Shown here one piece after another: positions 48,900-61,900 of a DNA stretch of 64,000 nucleotides. Made by a program: the position numbers and the translations under genes. The notes under the pieces are model-generated. The model saw only the letters and a program-made list of their open reading frames with translations. It was not told where the DNA came from and searched no databases. The stretch comes from Nemopilema nomurai (lineage: Eukaryota > Cnidaria > Scyphozoa > Rhizostomeae > Rhizostomatidae): positions 124,001 through 188,000 of the forward strand of contig PEDN01001365.1 of the NCBI GenBank assembly GCA_003864495.1, given 5' to 3'. Every line of letters starts with the position of its first letter. Position 1 is the stretch's first letter.

Positions 48900-51500
48900 T
48901 TAACTAGGATTAGTATTGCCTCATGGTGCATATACAAAATCATAGAAACTCGATTGATCTCTAGCCTGAACTTGGATTATGATTTGTCAGAGCTGTGATT
49001 GCAGTCCTTGTGAAAGCTTTTATGATGTGATGTGTTTTACGATTTTATGATATTATTTGTCTAGGTATGTGTAGTTTGAGAAAAGCTATCTTGATTGACA
49101 AAAGAGATTGGATTTTGCTTGCAAATTTCATCGTATAGCCATGCATATATTATATGAACAAAAAATATTGCATATTTTTATAAAGCATCGCATAAAAATT
49201 GAAACAACTTTGGTTTCTCTAAATGAAGGTGAACGATAATGAAGAGGTTATCGACAAGGGAAGATAAGCAAATCAAAAACAAAAACAGGTATACGGGGTT
49301 TCCCGATAAAGGGATGTGTTTGTTAGTGAACTGGTGGAAAAATCTGATATAGAAGGAGATCCTCGAAGGCAGAGAGCAAAGGGCACGCTATAACAGTGAC
49401 AGTCACAGTGTTCAGAAGCCTCGCACGTACATTTGCATCTCGACTTAAGCAAAATAATGTCCAATAAATATTTGTCTAATAAGCAGCCTATCAAAATTCC
49501 TTGAAAATGTCAATTTTGAACAATTTGTAATCAGGAACACACATTCCTGTGTCTATAAGCTATAAGAAAGACCATTTCATTGAGGTGCAATGCAGGGGCA
49601 CAACGCAACGACAACCCCCTCTCCACCCCTCCTTTCACTGCCCTTTAAAATTGTGTCAAGTATCTTTTCTGTAGTGATGAATCTCTCCGAGGGGCAATTC
49701 ATTCTTACAGATAGCGTATGGAATTTCCACGAGAACAAAAGGATTTCCAGGGATTTGTTGATTAAACAATAGGATTTTCACAAGAAGTGTACGAGATTCT
49801 TTTGGAGTGATTTGCCCCTCGAACCTCTCCTCACTAACTCTTACTGGCAGTATGCTCTATTGATACAGCGAGTTTAGGGAGACATATAAAAAGCCTTCTT
49901 CTCCAAGTCCGCATGCAGGAAATCGTGAGAACGGGAAACCCCTGCAACATGCTTTTCTTATCCGTTTTAAACAAACATTTGAAATATGATTCAGCATGCA
50001 GGTATACAGTAGACAGATTCCAATAATTATTTACATGTTTGTTTACAGACTGGTACGAAGCAGGTCCAAACGACAAAGATTACTAAACAATCACCAAAAC
50101 TGTTCAACAATAGCACACCTGATCGAGGTGAACTGAAGGAGATAGCGCCCGCAAGCACCAGAAGCACACGGGTCATACGACATGCGGTTCGTATCGCGTA
50201 ACCAAGCAACAAGTCAAAAGCTGAAACGAGGCATAGCGCGGCAACGTAAACATTGTTGGTACCTTAGCACACAATCCTGTGGTTTACCAAAACACCTGTT
50301 AGGCCAAACAAGGCAAGGTCAATAGATTCGATAATGGTAATCAGTTTTTAAAACGGGCACCCGCCGAAGACTATCGTATAACGAAGCTTGGTAATCCGCT
50401 AGCTAGAAAGAGCATTTCATTCCGCATGCTTCGTAATCCTTGTATAACTGAAAGCAAAGACTTAACTCCACTTGATCTTATGTTGCAATCAAATTCATTC
50501 ACTAACTCGCTACACAGACAAGTCACGCTAACCAATACTAACCAAAACTATTCGCGGGCAGAAGGTCAATAGACAGTTGAGTCTTTAATAACAAATCAGG
50601 GTTTTTGCATGCATTTTCGTTTGCTTTGAACATGAAATTCACAAAGTCAAGATGCACGATTTTCCGAATTCTCTCAACAATGGTAAATTGTAGCAAGTAT
50701 CTTCTTTCCTCTTAAGAGAAGGGGCGATAACGCTATTACCTTCTTCTGTGAGAAAATGTCGGGGGTTGCAATCTCTTTATATTTTGTCTTCAGAAGGACG
50801 GAGCTATTTCCTTTGCTCATTAGCAACAACATCCCGATCTTCTGTTTCTAAGGGGTGATGCCCCCTCTCTTCAAGGGGTGATATCCTCGTTTTTCTTTTC
50901 TTTCACTCCTTGGCGCTTTAATTAGAAAGGTAACCTTCTCCCTACTGATTGCTGCACTGTTATTTCAATCATAAATTGAGTCTGTCCTTTAATAACATTT
51001 TGATATTCAAGCACTAACATACTAATTAGTCGAGAATTTATTCTAAAACAGGAATCACTAAGATCCCTTTTATGCTAAGTAATAAAACATTAAAGAAGCA
51101 CATTCTTTTGTCTAGACTACCTATCATGAAGATCAATTAAAAGATGCAATAAAAATACCCAGTTAAGTTGGAATGTCAATTTTCAACCCCAGACATTTCC
51201 AAAAGAAACAATTCAACTTCCCCTTATCATGGCCGTCAAATTTTTTAAACAATTTCACAGATAATTAAAGGTAGGCTCCTGAAGAAGCGGACATATGTTT
51301 GTACATTTGGGTTTCTCTGGAAAATGTTTGTTTGATCATTTAACTCAAGGTCGAGCCTCAATCATATTGATCTTAATGAATCTCATGTCTCAATCCACAA
51401 ATCATTCTGAATCGGCCAGGACAATCCAGTAATCGTGGGCTTATTATGTCGGTAGCAAGGGCAACAATTAATTTTGAAACAGATAAGGATCTGTTATTGC
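48900..51500. other. Intergenic DNA, nothing recognised
   Basis: No gene, RNA or clear repeat could be supported. Confidence 0.4.
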
Positions 51501-51664
51501 CAAATTGTGTACTGTCTCTTCATATTAAAAAAACTCAGAATAATAACTTTAGAAAATTTAATATCTACGCGATATAATAACGGAAATTTCAATATTTCAG
51601 GCAAATAAAAGTATTAAAAAATAATATGCCAGTAATAATAATATTATAATCAGACCTTTTTATA

Positions 51665-51815
51665 TATTAAATAATAACGTTACTAAAGTATGTTGCCGCC
51701 AATCGGTTCTCTCGATACTAAACTAATTGATATTTTAATAACTATACTTATAATATATGAAATAATAATTCAACTAAATATGTTTCCGTCGATTGATTCT
51801 CTTTCCCGCCAACAC
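51665..51815. repeat. Diverged tandem duplication of about 92 bp
   Basis: AAATAATAACG...TATGTTGCCGCCAATCGGTTCTC is followed about 92 bp later by AAATAATAATT...TATGTTTCCGTCGATTGATTCTC. It lies about 0.45 kb upstream of the CREC start. Confidence 0.45.
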
Positions 51816-52211
51816 CGTTACAATAACGATGATGCGCTTGGTCCGAGGCCTTTTTGAGCACAGGGGATCTATGGCGACAAACGCAGCCGTCGAATCCAAA
51901 CACAGATGTTGCAACGGTATTGCTTCCACAACGTGTCCTCCTATCTGCTCACCACGAATCAAAGATAAGACAACTGAAAAAACATCACCGAATCGCTGAC
52001 CAAACACAACGATGGCTGCAAATTGAGCAGCTAAGCACTTAGACGGAGGCTTCATCGCAGCAAAGTCCTGCGTACTGATAGTCACAATAACAATGCAATG
52101 AAACTCTAACCTAAAATACCCTCCCCCCGTAAATACTTTCTGGAAAGCAAAATTGAGCAAAGAGATGCTATATGTTCTGGATGAGACAGTCTTTTGCAGT
52201 ACAGCTGAACG
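51780..52211 (+). promoter_or_regulatory. Probable upstream/5' region of the CREC gene
   Basis: This segment has more CG dinucleotides than the AT-rich DNA before it and ends at the CREC start codon. A long minus-strand frame crosses it, but it also runs antisense through the CREC signal-peptide exon and has no domain, so I do not call it a gene. Confidence 0.3.
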
Positions 52212-52408
52212 ATGGGTCACAAAGTTATAATCGCGGGCCTGCTCATATTTAGTGATATTATCATCTCTTTGGTACATGGAGACAAGCATACCTATGACAC
52301 ACAAGGTCATACGCATTCGGCTAGTGATGATCAAACGCTGTTTTTGGGCGAGAAGATGAAACAAGAGTTCGACTCCCTGTCTCTGGACGAGTCTAGGAGA
52401 CGGTTGAG
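52212..52408 (+). CDS. CREC exon 1: signal peptide and spacer
   Basis: The ATG opens a hydrophobic 23-residue leader. A DEESRRRL-like segment (here LDESRRRL) that leads into EF-hand 1 in calumenins closes the exon. It ends at GAG|GTAGGA in phase 2. Confidence 0.88.
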
Positions 52409-55400
52409 GTAGGACAGGTTTCTTGTTATGATTGATGACGTCATTGGTAAATGATTCGAAGTTGATGTCTGTCCAAAGTGAAGCCATAGCCAATTGTGAA
52501 GGGGGGGGGGAGGGGTGACGATGAAACTTTTGAAACTTGGAGAAAAAACTGTTATTATTTTCATTACATGCTTTTTTATAAGGAACCTACCACAAGGCCT
52601 AGTTCCAAAAGTTCCTTATTGGTAGACCTCAAGTCATCAGATTTTAGTACCAAATTCTTTCCATTTCGGGGGCCCAATTCAGGACAGGTGGATTGTTGCT
52701 AGGCGACGTTAAAATTTTAGTATAGGTAGAAGTTCCTTTAAAGTTCCTTAATTTTCACTGCACATCAATAAGCCTTAACACTTATTACAGAGAGAGGCAA
52801 GATAGAATATGCGGGAACTACTCAATAAAGCACTTGACACACGAATAGCAAACAATCTATGCAAGTATTGGCTGCAAATAGATGGAACAGGCTTTTTAGC
52901 TCTTGATGCTTGCAGTTAAAAAAAATTTTCAAATCGAAAAGTTCCTCAGGGATTTTGTTTTTAGTAGTTTAAGTTCTTTATATATTTCAGCCTTCTACAT
53001 CTAAGATAAAAACACACCTTCTGAAGGATTCCTTCACCTTTAAGAAAAATTCTCGTCCATGTTTCGTACTTTAAAATATGGTTTTCAATTAAAAAGATTT
53101 AAAGTATCTACTGATCCACTTGTCATTACTATTGCCAGTGGTCGGATGATTGGATGAAACTCGGAGTAATAGCACAACAGCGGTCTGAACGTCTCTAAGA
53201 TAATAAGAGCTAGAAACGTAGATAGCCTGACCACAGTCTGCCTCAAATCTAAACATGAAGAAAAGATTTCAGGATGAGGGTTTCCTTTCCTTGAATCTCT
53301 AATCAATCTGATCCTTGTTTATCCCCTCGCCTAACACAAATCAATGTTTATCAAGAAACCTAATGCAAATGTACAAATAGCTTAATGCATAAAACTAGAA
53401 AACAGTTTGGCCATTTAGCTTCCTTTTAGAGGACACGTGGACCAAGGCCGACATAAATGACATAATTTTTGCATAGAACACGCTGACTTTGTGGTACTGT
53501 GGTAGAGAGGCAAATGTCACAACACAGAAGGACAAGCTGATACTTATATTTACCAATGGATCTTTAGATAAGGTATGGCAAAGATTTCTAGCGTTAGCAG
53601 CCCCTACCAGACCTCTTCCAAAGTTCGAAAGCTAAGTGTTTACCATTAATATCTTCCCTTCTAGACCGTACTACACCGATCCAGGGTTGTTAACTAAGCG
53701 GCTATATAGCTAGCTATATTAGAAGCTTTAAGAAGCTATATCCTATAAGATTAGTTCACATCTTTAACAGGCTTCTTGTACCTCACATCGACCTGGACAA
53801 AGATGGCTTCATCACATTTCCTGAGCTGGAGACATGGATTACGCATAAGTTGAAGCGATGGAATATCAAGGAGGATGCTGAAGCCCTGTACAGAGACTGT
53901 GACAGAAATCACGATGGCAAGGTGACATGGGACGAATTCTCCCTGACCCGCTACGGTTTCTTGGAATCAGGTAATATATTGGCTTCAAGGTTTCTGTGTT
54001 ACTTGATCATACTTGATCATCAGTTATACCAGCTGGTAATCAAGGCGCAAAGAGGGGGTGGGGTTGATGAACAGTGGAGAAGAATTTACCCATTTTGTGT
54101 TTGTTTGAATTTCCTAGGGTGCAAGGCCAAGTTACATTAAATGATTGATCTAAGATAACTATTTAAGGTGCTCAGAGGGGCTGTGGTCTATGAACAGTAG
54201 AAACAAATTTATCCATATTTGCTATTTTTTGTTTGAATTTCCTAGGGTGCAAGGCCAAGTTACATTTTGTGATTGATCTAAGACAATCACTTCATTACTG
54301 TTTCTGTTTTCAAACAATGTGCCCCCAGAGCCAAAGGGACAATGGGGGGCACTGTTTTTTATAAGTGTTAAAATTGCTTTTGACATTGTTGGGGTCTATA
54401 ACCAATATTACAGGAAAAAAAATTCTTGGGCCATTTTTGCTTAATTTAGCACAAGCACCCCCACCTCAGCCCCCCCCCATTTAAACTGCATTTAACCACC
54501 CTGTATTGACAAATTATTAATTATAATTGAAGATATCTGTAGTAGTCAAGTAATAGTAGTCTGTAATAGTCTGTAGTAAGCAAGATAAAGTCTTAACAAT
54601 AGGATCACATAACATTTCAACTCTGTCTAGAGTGGATGATTTTGCTAAAAACCGTTTCTGAATACTTTTACAGAGACCCATGGACTGGCAGAGGCTGGAA
54701 AGGAAAACTTCAAGGACCTCATCAAGAGAGACAAAAGGAGGTGGATTGTTGCAGACAATGATAATGATACAATGTTGAACCAGACTGAGTTTGAGTTCTA
54801 CCGACATCCATGGGAACATGAGGTCATGATGAGGATTGTAGCAATAGTAAGTTGGATAAGAATTAAAGTGAATGGGTAAACCTGAAGCAAAATTTTTAGA
54901 TTGACATCCTGGATAAATTGAAAAAGCCTTATCAATCAAAATGATTTCAATTTAATGTTGTTTCATAGAAAAAAGTTGGGTATTTGAACAATTCTGGAGA
55001 TAACACTAATTTTTATCCATAGCCAAATACTTTTTAAATGCTTTTTAACAAATGAATCTATTTATTTATCAGAATATATTGCACTAATATGTGGAAATCT
55101 GTCAGACAAATGTAACATTCAATAAGATCCTATGGTTTAAGGATAAAGTGAACATATTATTTATTCCTTTGTCTTGCTTGATATTTTTCTTTGTCTCCCA
55201 GAATCCAATTTTTAGAGACTCCCAAACAAATTTGAACATTGTTTTTTCACGGAAATACAAGCATAATGTGCCATTCCAATTCAAAGACCATTTTACAAAA
55301 TGCCTTGATCTGATGATACACAATACTTGACAATTGATATTTATTTCTAGGAAGAGCTAGAAGAATCTGATACTGACAAGGATGGATTTTTATCTATGAA

Positions 55401-57312
55401 TGAATATATAGGTAGACTTGCATTAAATTCAATTTTTATTGCATATTTCATTACCCATTAAAAGTTGATTTTGATTTTCAATATAAATTCAAAATTTATC
55501 CATTTCCTAACATTAAAAGCCAACTTGCTCATTCATATTTACAATTTTGACCTATTTTGAATTATGACAACATTTCATTTGATATTTGAAATACTAATTG
55601 TAAAATTAGCAATAATTTGATTATTTTTGTTTCAGAATCAATACACCTGCCTGAAATGAGAAATTTTTATGAAAAAGAATTCCGTGAAAAGCACGACAAA
55701 AACCACGATGGGAAACTGGATTTGGTGAGTTTGTTGAATAAATAAATGTTTTCGAAATAAACAAAAATTCGGTAGAGCAAGGCAGGAAAAAATAAAGCAA
55801 AAAGACAATAAAAGACAACATACCACAACCAACACGTGAAGGTTGAAGTATTAGGTGCGTGGTTACGCTTTTGTAAAATAGTTGGCGTATTTTTTCGCTA
55901 CATTATCCAGCAAAGTAGTCAAAAATATCAAATTTGAAGGCTCAAATTTGGCCTATAGGTAAGTCTATGATTAGCTTCAAACACCATTGCAAATAATTAA
56001 TTAGCGTCCCTTTCAAGTTCTCTTCGAGTTCCCGTTTAAATATAAAACATAACATACCTCATATAGAAATATTCCCTGCAAATGGCAACCGCTTTGCTTT
56101 CAGTCATGGCACCTCGACTTTCTGGCCTGATAAAATTTCCAATAATTCCACACATTGCGATTTCTACAAACGTATTCGCTTGCGCCATCTTCAGCCTCGT
56201 TATCAAAGCCCGCCTTTTCTTTCAAAGGAATTTGCTGTTGTCAGGAAAATTGGTTCCAGGAGAATGCAAACATTTCCCGTTTTAATTGACCATAAATTGA
56301 TCCAGTGTTTGATTAGAAAGTTTATTCAAGGTTTATGGGGCAACAAATTAAATCACTTCAATCCACTTGAAAGCTGCGCACAAAAGGCGTTTCAATTTAA
56401 GAAAATTAGACGATAGCTGGTAAAAAGGACAGGGGTCCAAGGCATCTTACTTCCCAGCTGTTGAAATTTAGAAATGGCCTGCACTTTACCTTCCTTTTAG
56501 ACTTTCAAAAAATGATAATTCGAGTCGTCTAAACAATAAAGTGAACCCTACTTTTGAGAGTTTGTCTACAAATCATTTGTACACAAACAGATAATCAGAA
56601 AGTCTACCAACACAAATTGATTTCTGGCCTTGTTTGCTTCCAGGATGAAGTTGAAGAATGGAAACGACCGGAAGACTTCAACAAGGCAGCTCTTGAAGCA
56701 AGACATTTGATTGAGATGGCAGATGAGAATAAGGTAGGGTGAATCTTTGCTCAATATTTGCATAAATTTAGATACAAAGCAAATAAGCTCCGATCTTAAA
56801 TCTGCAAGTGTTCTTAAATGCAGTTTTAAAACATACTTGCTAGCAATCCTTCAAAATATTCTTTCATAAAAACAAATTTGCCCTTCATCTCTTTTTAGTA
56901 AGACTCTTGCACTTTTCTCCATCAAAGGAATTAAACAACCTTGATGCATTTATCTTCCAATAATTCTCGTCTCTAAATTTTCTTTCACAAAAGCACCCTT
57001 TCTCTCCAACGTAGCCAATTCTTATAATATACTACTTACACATTTCTTATTAATATATTACTAAAATATAATACTAGTATGCAAATACTAGTTCCGCTTC
57101 TCTTGTTCCGTTTTGTACCGCATAGCACTTGTTCCAAATATATTACTCACACCAACTGATAGATTCATGGAAATGGGCCTCAGCTTTTTCTCAAACGTGA
57201 CAACCTTTTACAGGATGGGAAACTAAGCACTGACGAAGTAATCATGCATCACATGATCTTTGTAAGCAGCAGCACGACGCAACATGGGCTTCTGTTGCAT
57301 GAAGAATTTTAG
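52212..57312 (+). CDS. CREC-family EF-hand protein (calumenin/reticulocalbin-like), complete
   Basis: CREC proteins are calcium-binding residents of the secretory pathway that modulate folding and calcium handling. Seven coding exons (52212-52408, 53771-53970, 54674-54846, 55351-55411, 55636-55724, 56644-56733, 57214-57312) join in frame to 302 residues, close to human calumenin (315). Residues 1-23 form a signal peptide. The six EF-hand loops are at 73-84, 110-121, 160-171, 197-208, 231-242 and 267-278. The third has Thr in place of the usual Gly at loop position 6 and may bind calcium less tightly. The protein ends in HEEF, an HDEL-like retrieval signal; Cab45 has HEEF and calumenin HDEF. 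The segments around exons 5-7 match calumenin (EARHL, DENKDGKL) better than Cab45. All junctions are GT-AG. AATAAA signals follow at 57370 and 57511. Assignment within the family is uncertain. Confidence 0.93.
53771..53970 (+). CDS. CREC exon 2: EF-hands 1 and 2
   Basis: The acceptor is TTTAACAG and the donor TCAG|GTAATA (phase 1). The loops DLDKDGFITFPE and DRNHDGKVTWDE are both complete. Confidence 0.95.
54050..54290. repeat. Tandem duplication of about 129 bp in CREC intron 2
   Basis: TTTGAATTTCCTAGGGTGCA and the bases that follow occur at 54104 and again at about 54233, with matching flanks on both sides. Confidence 0.8.
54674..54846 (+). CDS. CREC exon 3: EF-hand 3
   Basis: It runs from the TTTTACAG acceptor to the ATA|GTAAGT donor (phase 0). 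The loop DNDNDTMLNQTE lacks the central glycine. The HPWEHEVM segment after it corresponds to HPEEYDYM in calumenin. Confidence 0.93.
55351..55411 (+). CDS. CREC exon 4: EF-hand 4
   Basis: This short exon of 61 bases runs from the TTTCTAG acceptor to the ATAG|GTAGAC donor (phase 1). The loop DTDKDGFLSMNE is complete. Confidence 0.92.
55636..55724 (+). CDS. CREC exon 5: most of EF-hand 5
   Basis: It runs from the TTTCAG acceptor to the TTG|GTGAGT donor (phase 0). The loop DKNHDGKLDL is completed by DE at the start of the next exon. Confidence 0.92.
56644..56733 (+). CDS. CREC exon 6: end of EF-hand 5, start of EF-hand 6
   Basis: Ninety bases, phase 0 at both ends (TTCCAG acceptor, AAG|GTAGGG donor). 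It contains the WKRPEDF and EARHL segments conserved in calumenins. Confidence 0.92.
57214..57312 (+). CDS. CREC exon 7: end of EF-hand 6 and HEEF terminus
   Basis: The acceptor is CTTTTACAG and the stop TAG is at 57310-57312. It completes DENKDGKLSTDE and ends the protein with HEEF. Confidence 0.92.
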   Translation, partial: DGKLSTDEVIMHHMIFVSSSTTQHGLLLHEEF

Positions 57313-57369
57313 AGGCCAAAGGTTTGAGATGACCACGAGCTATAAATGACAAATATAACTTACCATTGA

Positions 57370-57516
57370 AATAAACTAAGAACAGTTTCTGTACAAACTA
57401 GCTTTATTATCCTAACTTTTCAGTTTAATGATAATAGCGTCATTCAAGTTGTCTACTGTTAAAGTAGCCTACTTATCAAACGGTTGTATATTCAAGAATG
57501 TTGATAATGAAATAAA
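57370..57516 (+). terminator. Candidate polyadenylation signals of the CREC gene
   Basis: AATAAA occurs at 57370-57375 and 57511-57516, 58 and 199 bases after the stop codon. Confidence 0.6.
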
Positions 57517-57519
57517 GCA

Positions 57520-58931
57520 AAAACTTCTTGAAAAGCTCTCCTTGGCTTAGCACCTAACTTGCCAAGTTTCCACCAGCTTGTCAAGTTTGGTTTGTTATCT
57601 AAATTGCTTTGCATTCTGCTGCTAAATCAAGACCAAGGAAGTACAACGGCTATGTATACAGATATGTAATGGTATTCTGCTTTGCAATGCATTATCTTCA
57701 ATCGGACAAGATGGGTATGTGATAGATGGATATATGGGGATGGTGGTAAGCAATTCAATGCACCTTATTCTGAAATTCAATGCCAGGGTGCCAGCTTGCA
57801 GGACCAGAATATAACTGCTAATTAGAGACAGATAATATAATTGAGCCCTCACTGACCTGCAAATTTTTCATGTAGCTTCAATTTAACAAGAATCTTTCGA
57901 GCCTTATTTTACATAAGAAGACATTATCACAATAGGTTCCATCTACATCGAAGCAGTATATAAAGCCGTGTTGCAGTAGTATTTTGCATTTTCCAATAAA
58001 CTGTTTGCAGAGTGAAGTTAGCACCACTAGAAAACACTTTCCCAATTTAGTGTCATGTGTCAAGATGATAAACACAATAAAGCAGACAGTGTTTAGTAGT
58101 TTGAGAGATTTACATCTTTCTTGTGCAACGTTATTGCAACGAGTAATAATTACATATCGATTCCTACTCTAAGCTGTGTTTTCCGTAAAACATGCATTCA
58201 TCATTCAAAATGAATGTTCTACTCTTGTGAGGTGGTTGGTCGCAATATAAAAGAATACAGAAAAGGTGATCTCAAATTGTAGCATTAGGCGAGACTCAAC
58301 TACGCAAACTACGTAGCATTTCTACCGTCGAAATAGTTAGGTTAGGTGAGGACGAAAAGTTTAGAAAACTCGTTAACAACAATTGATGCCAATTTAACTT
58401 CTCTTAGCTTTTCATGCAAAGGTAACAATTACGAGCTTTTAAAACGAGGCCTTTTAAAGATGGCACATACACAAATGAGTACTGTAAATATTGCTGATTA
58501 TCAAGAAAATATTGGCATTTTCTTTCTGTCAACACAAAAATTACAATATAGATGGGGGTAAGCAGATCTAGTCTTATCCATCCCATCAAAGTACATTCAG
58601 ATGTAGAGGTGCAACTCAGCTGTGGAGAATCAAGCCTTCCAGAATAACCTTCATTACCTTTTGCTAGGCTATTTGATGACAAGCAAGAATAAAATAAGAC
58701 ACTATACACAAGCGACCAAATTACATTTATACTATGATGGGGAAGGAAAAATTCCCAACATAACTTAAAAATAAAAATCAAGCCAAAAACTCTACACCCT
58801 ATCATACAACTACCCTGATCAAAGCAAAAGCCAATGTCTGATCCCACTTGGGGGTTGAGCTTTTCCTGGAAAACTCTTTACCAGTCTATTCCTTTTCTTG
58901 GAAATGCACAGGAACAAAGTGACGGCTGCAT
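57520..58931. other. Space between the convergent CREC and kinesin genes
   Basis: No exon was recognised. The right part should include the kinesin 3' UTR on the minus strand, but I found no AATAAA that clearly fits. Confidence 0.4.
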
Positions 58932-58968
58932 CTAAAGTGCCGATGACTGCGTCATGTTTATGATATTG
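58932..58968 (-). CDS. Kinesin-8 last coding exon
   Basis: A CTTTTCCTTCAG acceptor leads to 12 codons and TAG (58934-58932). It completes the split Ser codon of the previous exon. It is small and has no motif, so it is the least certain exon. Confidence 0.6.
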
Positions 58969-61900
58969 CTGAAGGAAAAGATAGAAGATTAATACTTGAA
59001 GAATGAAAATGAAAGATAGAAGATTAATAATTGAAGAATGAAAATGAAAGGTAAGATGAAAATCATAATCCTAGCAGTTGACCAGTACAAGTTTTGATGA
59101 AAAATAATTGCAAAACTTGGACTGAACTTTCAAGCAAATAAAATAAAGAGAAGTAAAACGATTCTTGTAAAGACTAAATGACTATGGCAAAAGAGCTTCT
59201 GGAGCCTTTCAAAAAGGACTTAGAAGCACCAGACAGTTTTGACATACTCAGGAAACCCAAATGCTGCTTGCCTTCCATAAAGGGAATAAACTGTGCTCTC
59301 TAATCATCAATAAAGAGCCATTTTCGTCTGTTATTATCTAAAAAACCTTCGCCAGTCTCTTTAACCCTAATTCAGAGTTCTGTTCTGGATTGCTCCCAGG
59401 AAAAATCAGTAATAAAAACAAATCGACAAATACTGTTTGCAAGGTCATAATTACCTTGAATTTACTGGTGCGAAATTTCGTAAATTTTTCTGCCCTTTGA
59501 TGGGGCCTAACTGTTCGATTGCTCGTCGCATGCCCAACACGTGACTTGCAGTGTTCTTTCTGCCCGACAACAAACTGTAAGGCGCAGCCGCACTTGAACG
59601 GGATCTCCGTCTGGTTTCTCGCAATTTGATTGGGTTACTCAGCGTGTTCGAGCGCCTTCGGCGTTCAGGCTTGTAGTGTTTCACTTTGCTTCCCATCGCA
59701 GTGTATCTTGGGTTCTCGTCATACAGCCTCGGTTGGATGGACGCATACCGTGATGCTTTGCCTACAATAACGATAACCAAAAGATTGAGTCATTTTTCTC
59801 ATTGGTCAGCACTATCGTTTCTATCATTGGTCAGGTTTAACCAGTCAGATCGTTTATTAAAGGACACGTGATATTACACAGTCATGCAGATGTTCAAAAA
59901 AGCGAACATTGAATTTTCCCTTGGCTAATGTTTTAAAACCAGGTAGCGTTGGGAAGGCATCTTTAATCTTAAAATCAAATAGCATACAGAATAATGAATT
60001 AATGAAATAATACTTATTATGTATAACCTGATAATTTTGAAAGAAATCAAATATCGCCTCATTCTTATTCGCATCCTTATACATTTTCATACATTTGCCA
60101 TTTTTTCTACGATGCCCTAGCCTTGTCCTTAATAAAGAGATTATTTTTTCCCATTTCCCACCCTTGCCCTTAATAAATTTTTTAATTTTTTAAACTCACC
60201 ATTTTTTCCTCTATGCCATACCCTAACCCTTAATAGATTCACTTCGTTTAACTCTCATTTCCCTCTTCATATCCTCTTTTCCTTTAAAAACTTCACAAAA
60301 GGACAACACCCTCCTGCCGCAAAGATCATCTCAGAGCTAAAGCCAACATACCTGCTGATTTCGATGCTGAATAAGGCAACTTGTGTTGATCGTGTTTCTG
60401 TGCATTCGGCGTTACGGCCATTTTGTTTGTTTTAAGATTCGAACCATCTCGCATGGATGGCAGGCCAAGTTGGTGCAAATGCGCGACCCCCTGCATCGTC
60501 TTGTGTTCTGTGAATTTGTTATCGCACAAAACTGCCAGCGGCTTACGGTCAGGGGTTTCCGTCAGAGGCTCGACGCCTGAAACGTCGTTCACTGAAGCGA
60601 CACTTCCCAGTTCCTTGTTAACTTGCTCTAGTTTTCTTTCATTTTTCGAAACACTCAAGGGTGGAAGTATGTCAAAAGTAGCATTCAGAATTCCACCTGG
60701 CACTTCATTTTCAATATCTTTCTGTTTTGTGGTATCTACAAAAACACCTTGTTCTGCGACCAAACGCTCCGCGTCGTTGACCTGGGTAGTCGACGTGGGC
60801 GGGACGGCAGCTTCGTCGTCGGTAGGTTCTTGGACGGTAACTGGAACGACGCACTCCTCAATACGCGGCAGATCTTTGACTTCAGTTGGCAATTTCTGAA
60901 TAACTATCGTTCCGCGCCGGTCTTTATCTAACATTGCATCGTTAACCACGCATTTGACTTCTTCTGTTTTCTCTAGAGCCGCAGACGGTTCGTCCGTTGG
61001 CACGTGCGGCAGCCAGTCCGGATCGAATCTTGGCATTTTGACGCGCGACTCGAAAGCGCTGTCTAATGTTATTGTCCTGCGACGCGACGGTGATGCCGCG
61101 ACTTCCATATCAACTGCTCGTTGTTTTGATGCAACCGCTTGACTGTTATCCTCGCGCTGTAACTGTTGCCGCACGTCCGCACCTGAGGCACGGATTGGCG
61201 GTAACGGAGCCACCGCTTGGGGTTTTGGAGCCACCGCTGCGGAAAACTCAATCCGCTTAGCGCTTGAAGTCGTCTTATGACTAATTGTATCAGTTGCCGG
61301 AGCGGTGCGACTGTTGAACAGCGAATTCTGCGCGGTTAACAAGCTGTAGTCGTCCTCCTCCTCCTCAGCTACATCGCTCGCTAGCAGAGCCATGCGCAGC
61401 GGCGTGTTCGATTGCAAGATGTTTCTCGTCCGCGCGGGGGTTCTCACCGGCGTACAAGATGTGAAGTTCAGTATTGACGTGACGTCAAGACTCTCCCGTG
61501 TCGACTCGTCGGCCCACATTATTCGCCTGCTTCCCTCGAGCTCCTGGAGTACCAATGAATAATCCTGCTCGATGTCCAGGGGGCAATCCCCCGATTCCCT
61601 TAGCTTGGCGTGTTGCTTTTTGATTAGAGACAGCAGCTTTGAAACCAGCCTGGATTGGCATAGAAAAAAATCATCATTTCTTGTACATGTTAATTCTCGT
61701 CATTTGAACTTTTTACTTATGAAAATTTTAGAAATGATTTGGAGAATGTAATAACTCCTTCACATCGCAAATACTTGCGTTATATCTCGTGTTGGGATCA
61801 GACGTAGCTCAACAGATGACAGCATGTTAGGAAAAGTTTTATAAAGTGGATATATTAATTTCTATAAAGCGCATGTAGAAAAACTTGAGGGTCACGGTAC

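Noticed and set aside
51774..52493. Long minus-strand open frame (239 codons)
   Set aside because: It runs antisense through the CREC signal-peptide exon, has no recognisable domain, and no splice partners were found.
54517..54939. Minus-strand frame of 140 codons
   Set aside because: It is antisense to CREC exon 3, which is well supported on the plus strand.
60423..60899. Plus-strand frame of 158 codons
   Set aside because: It is the antisense shadow of the kinesin tail exon.
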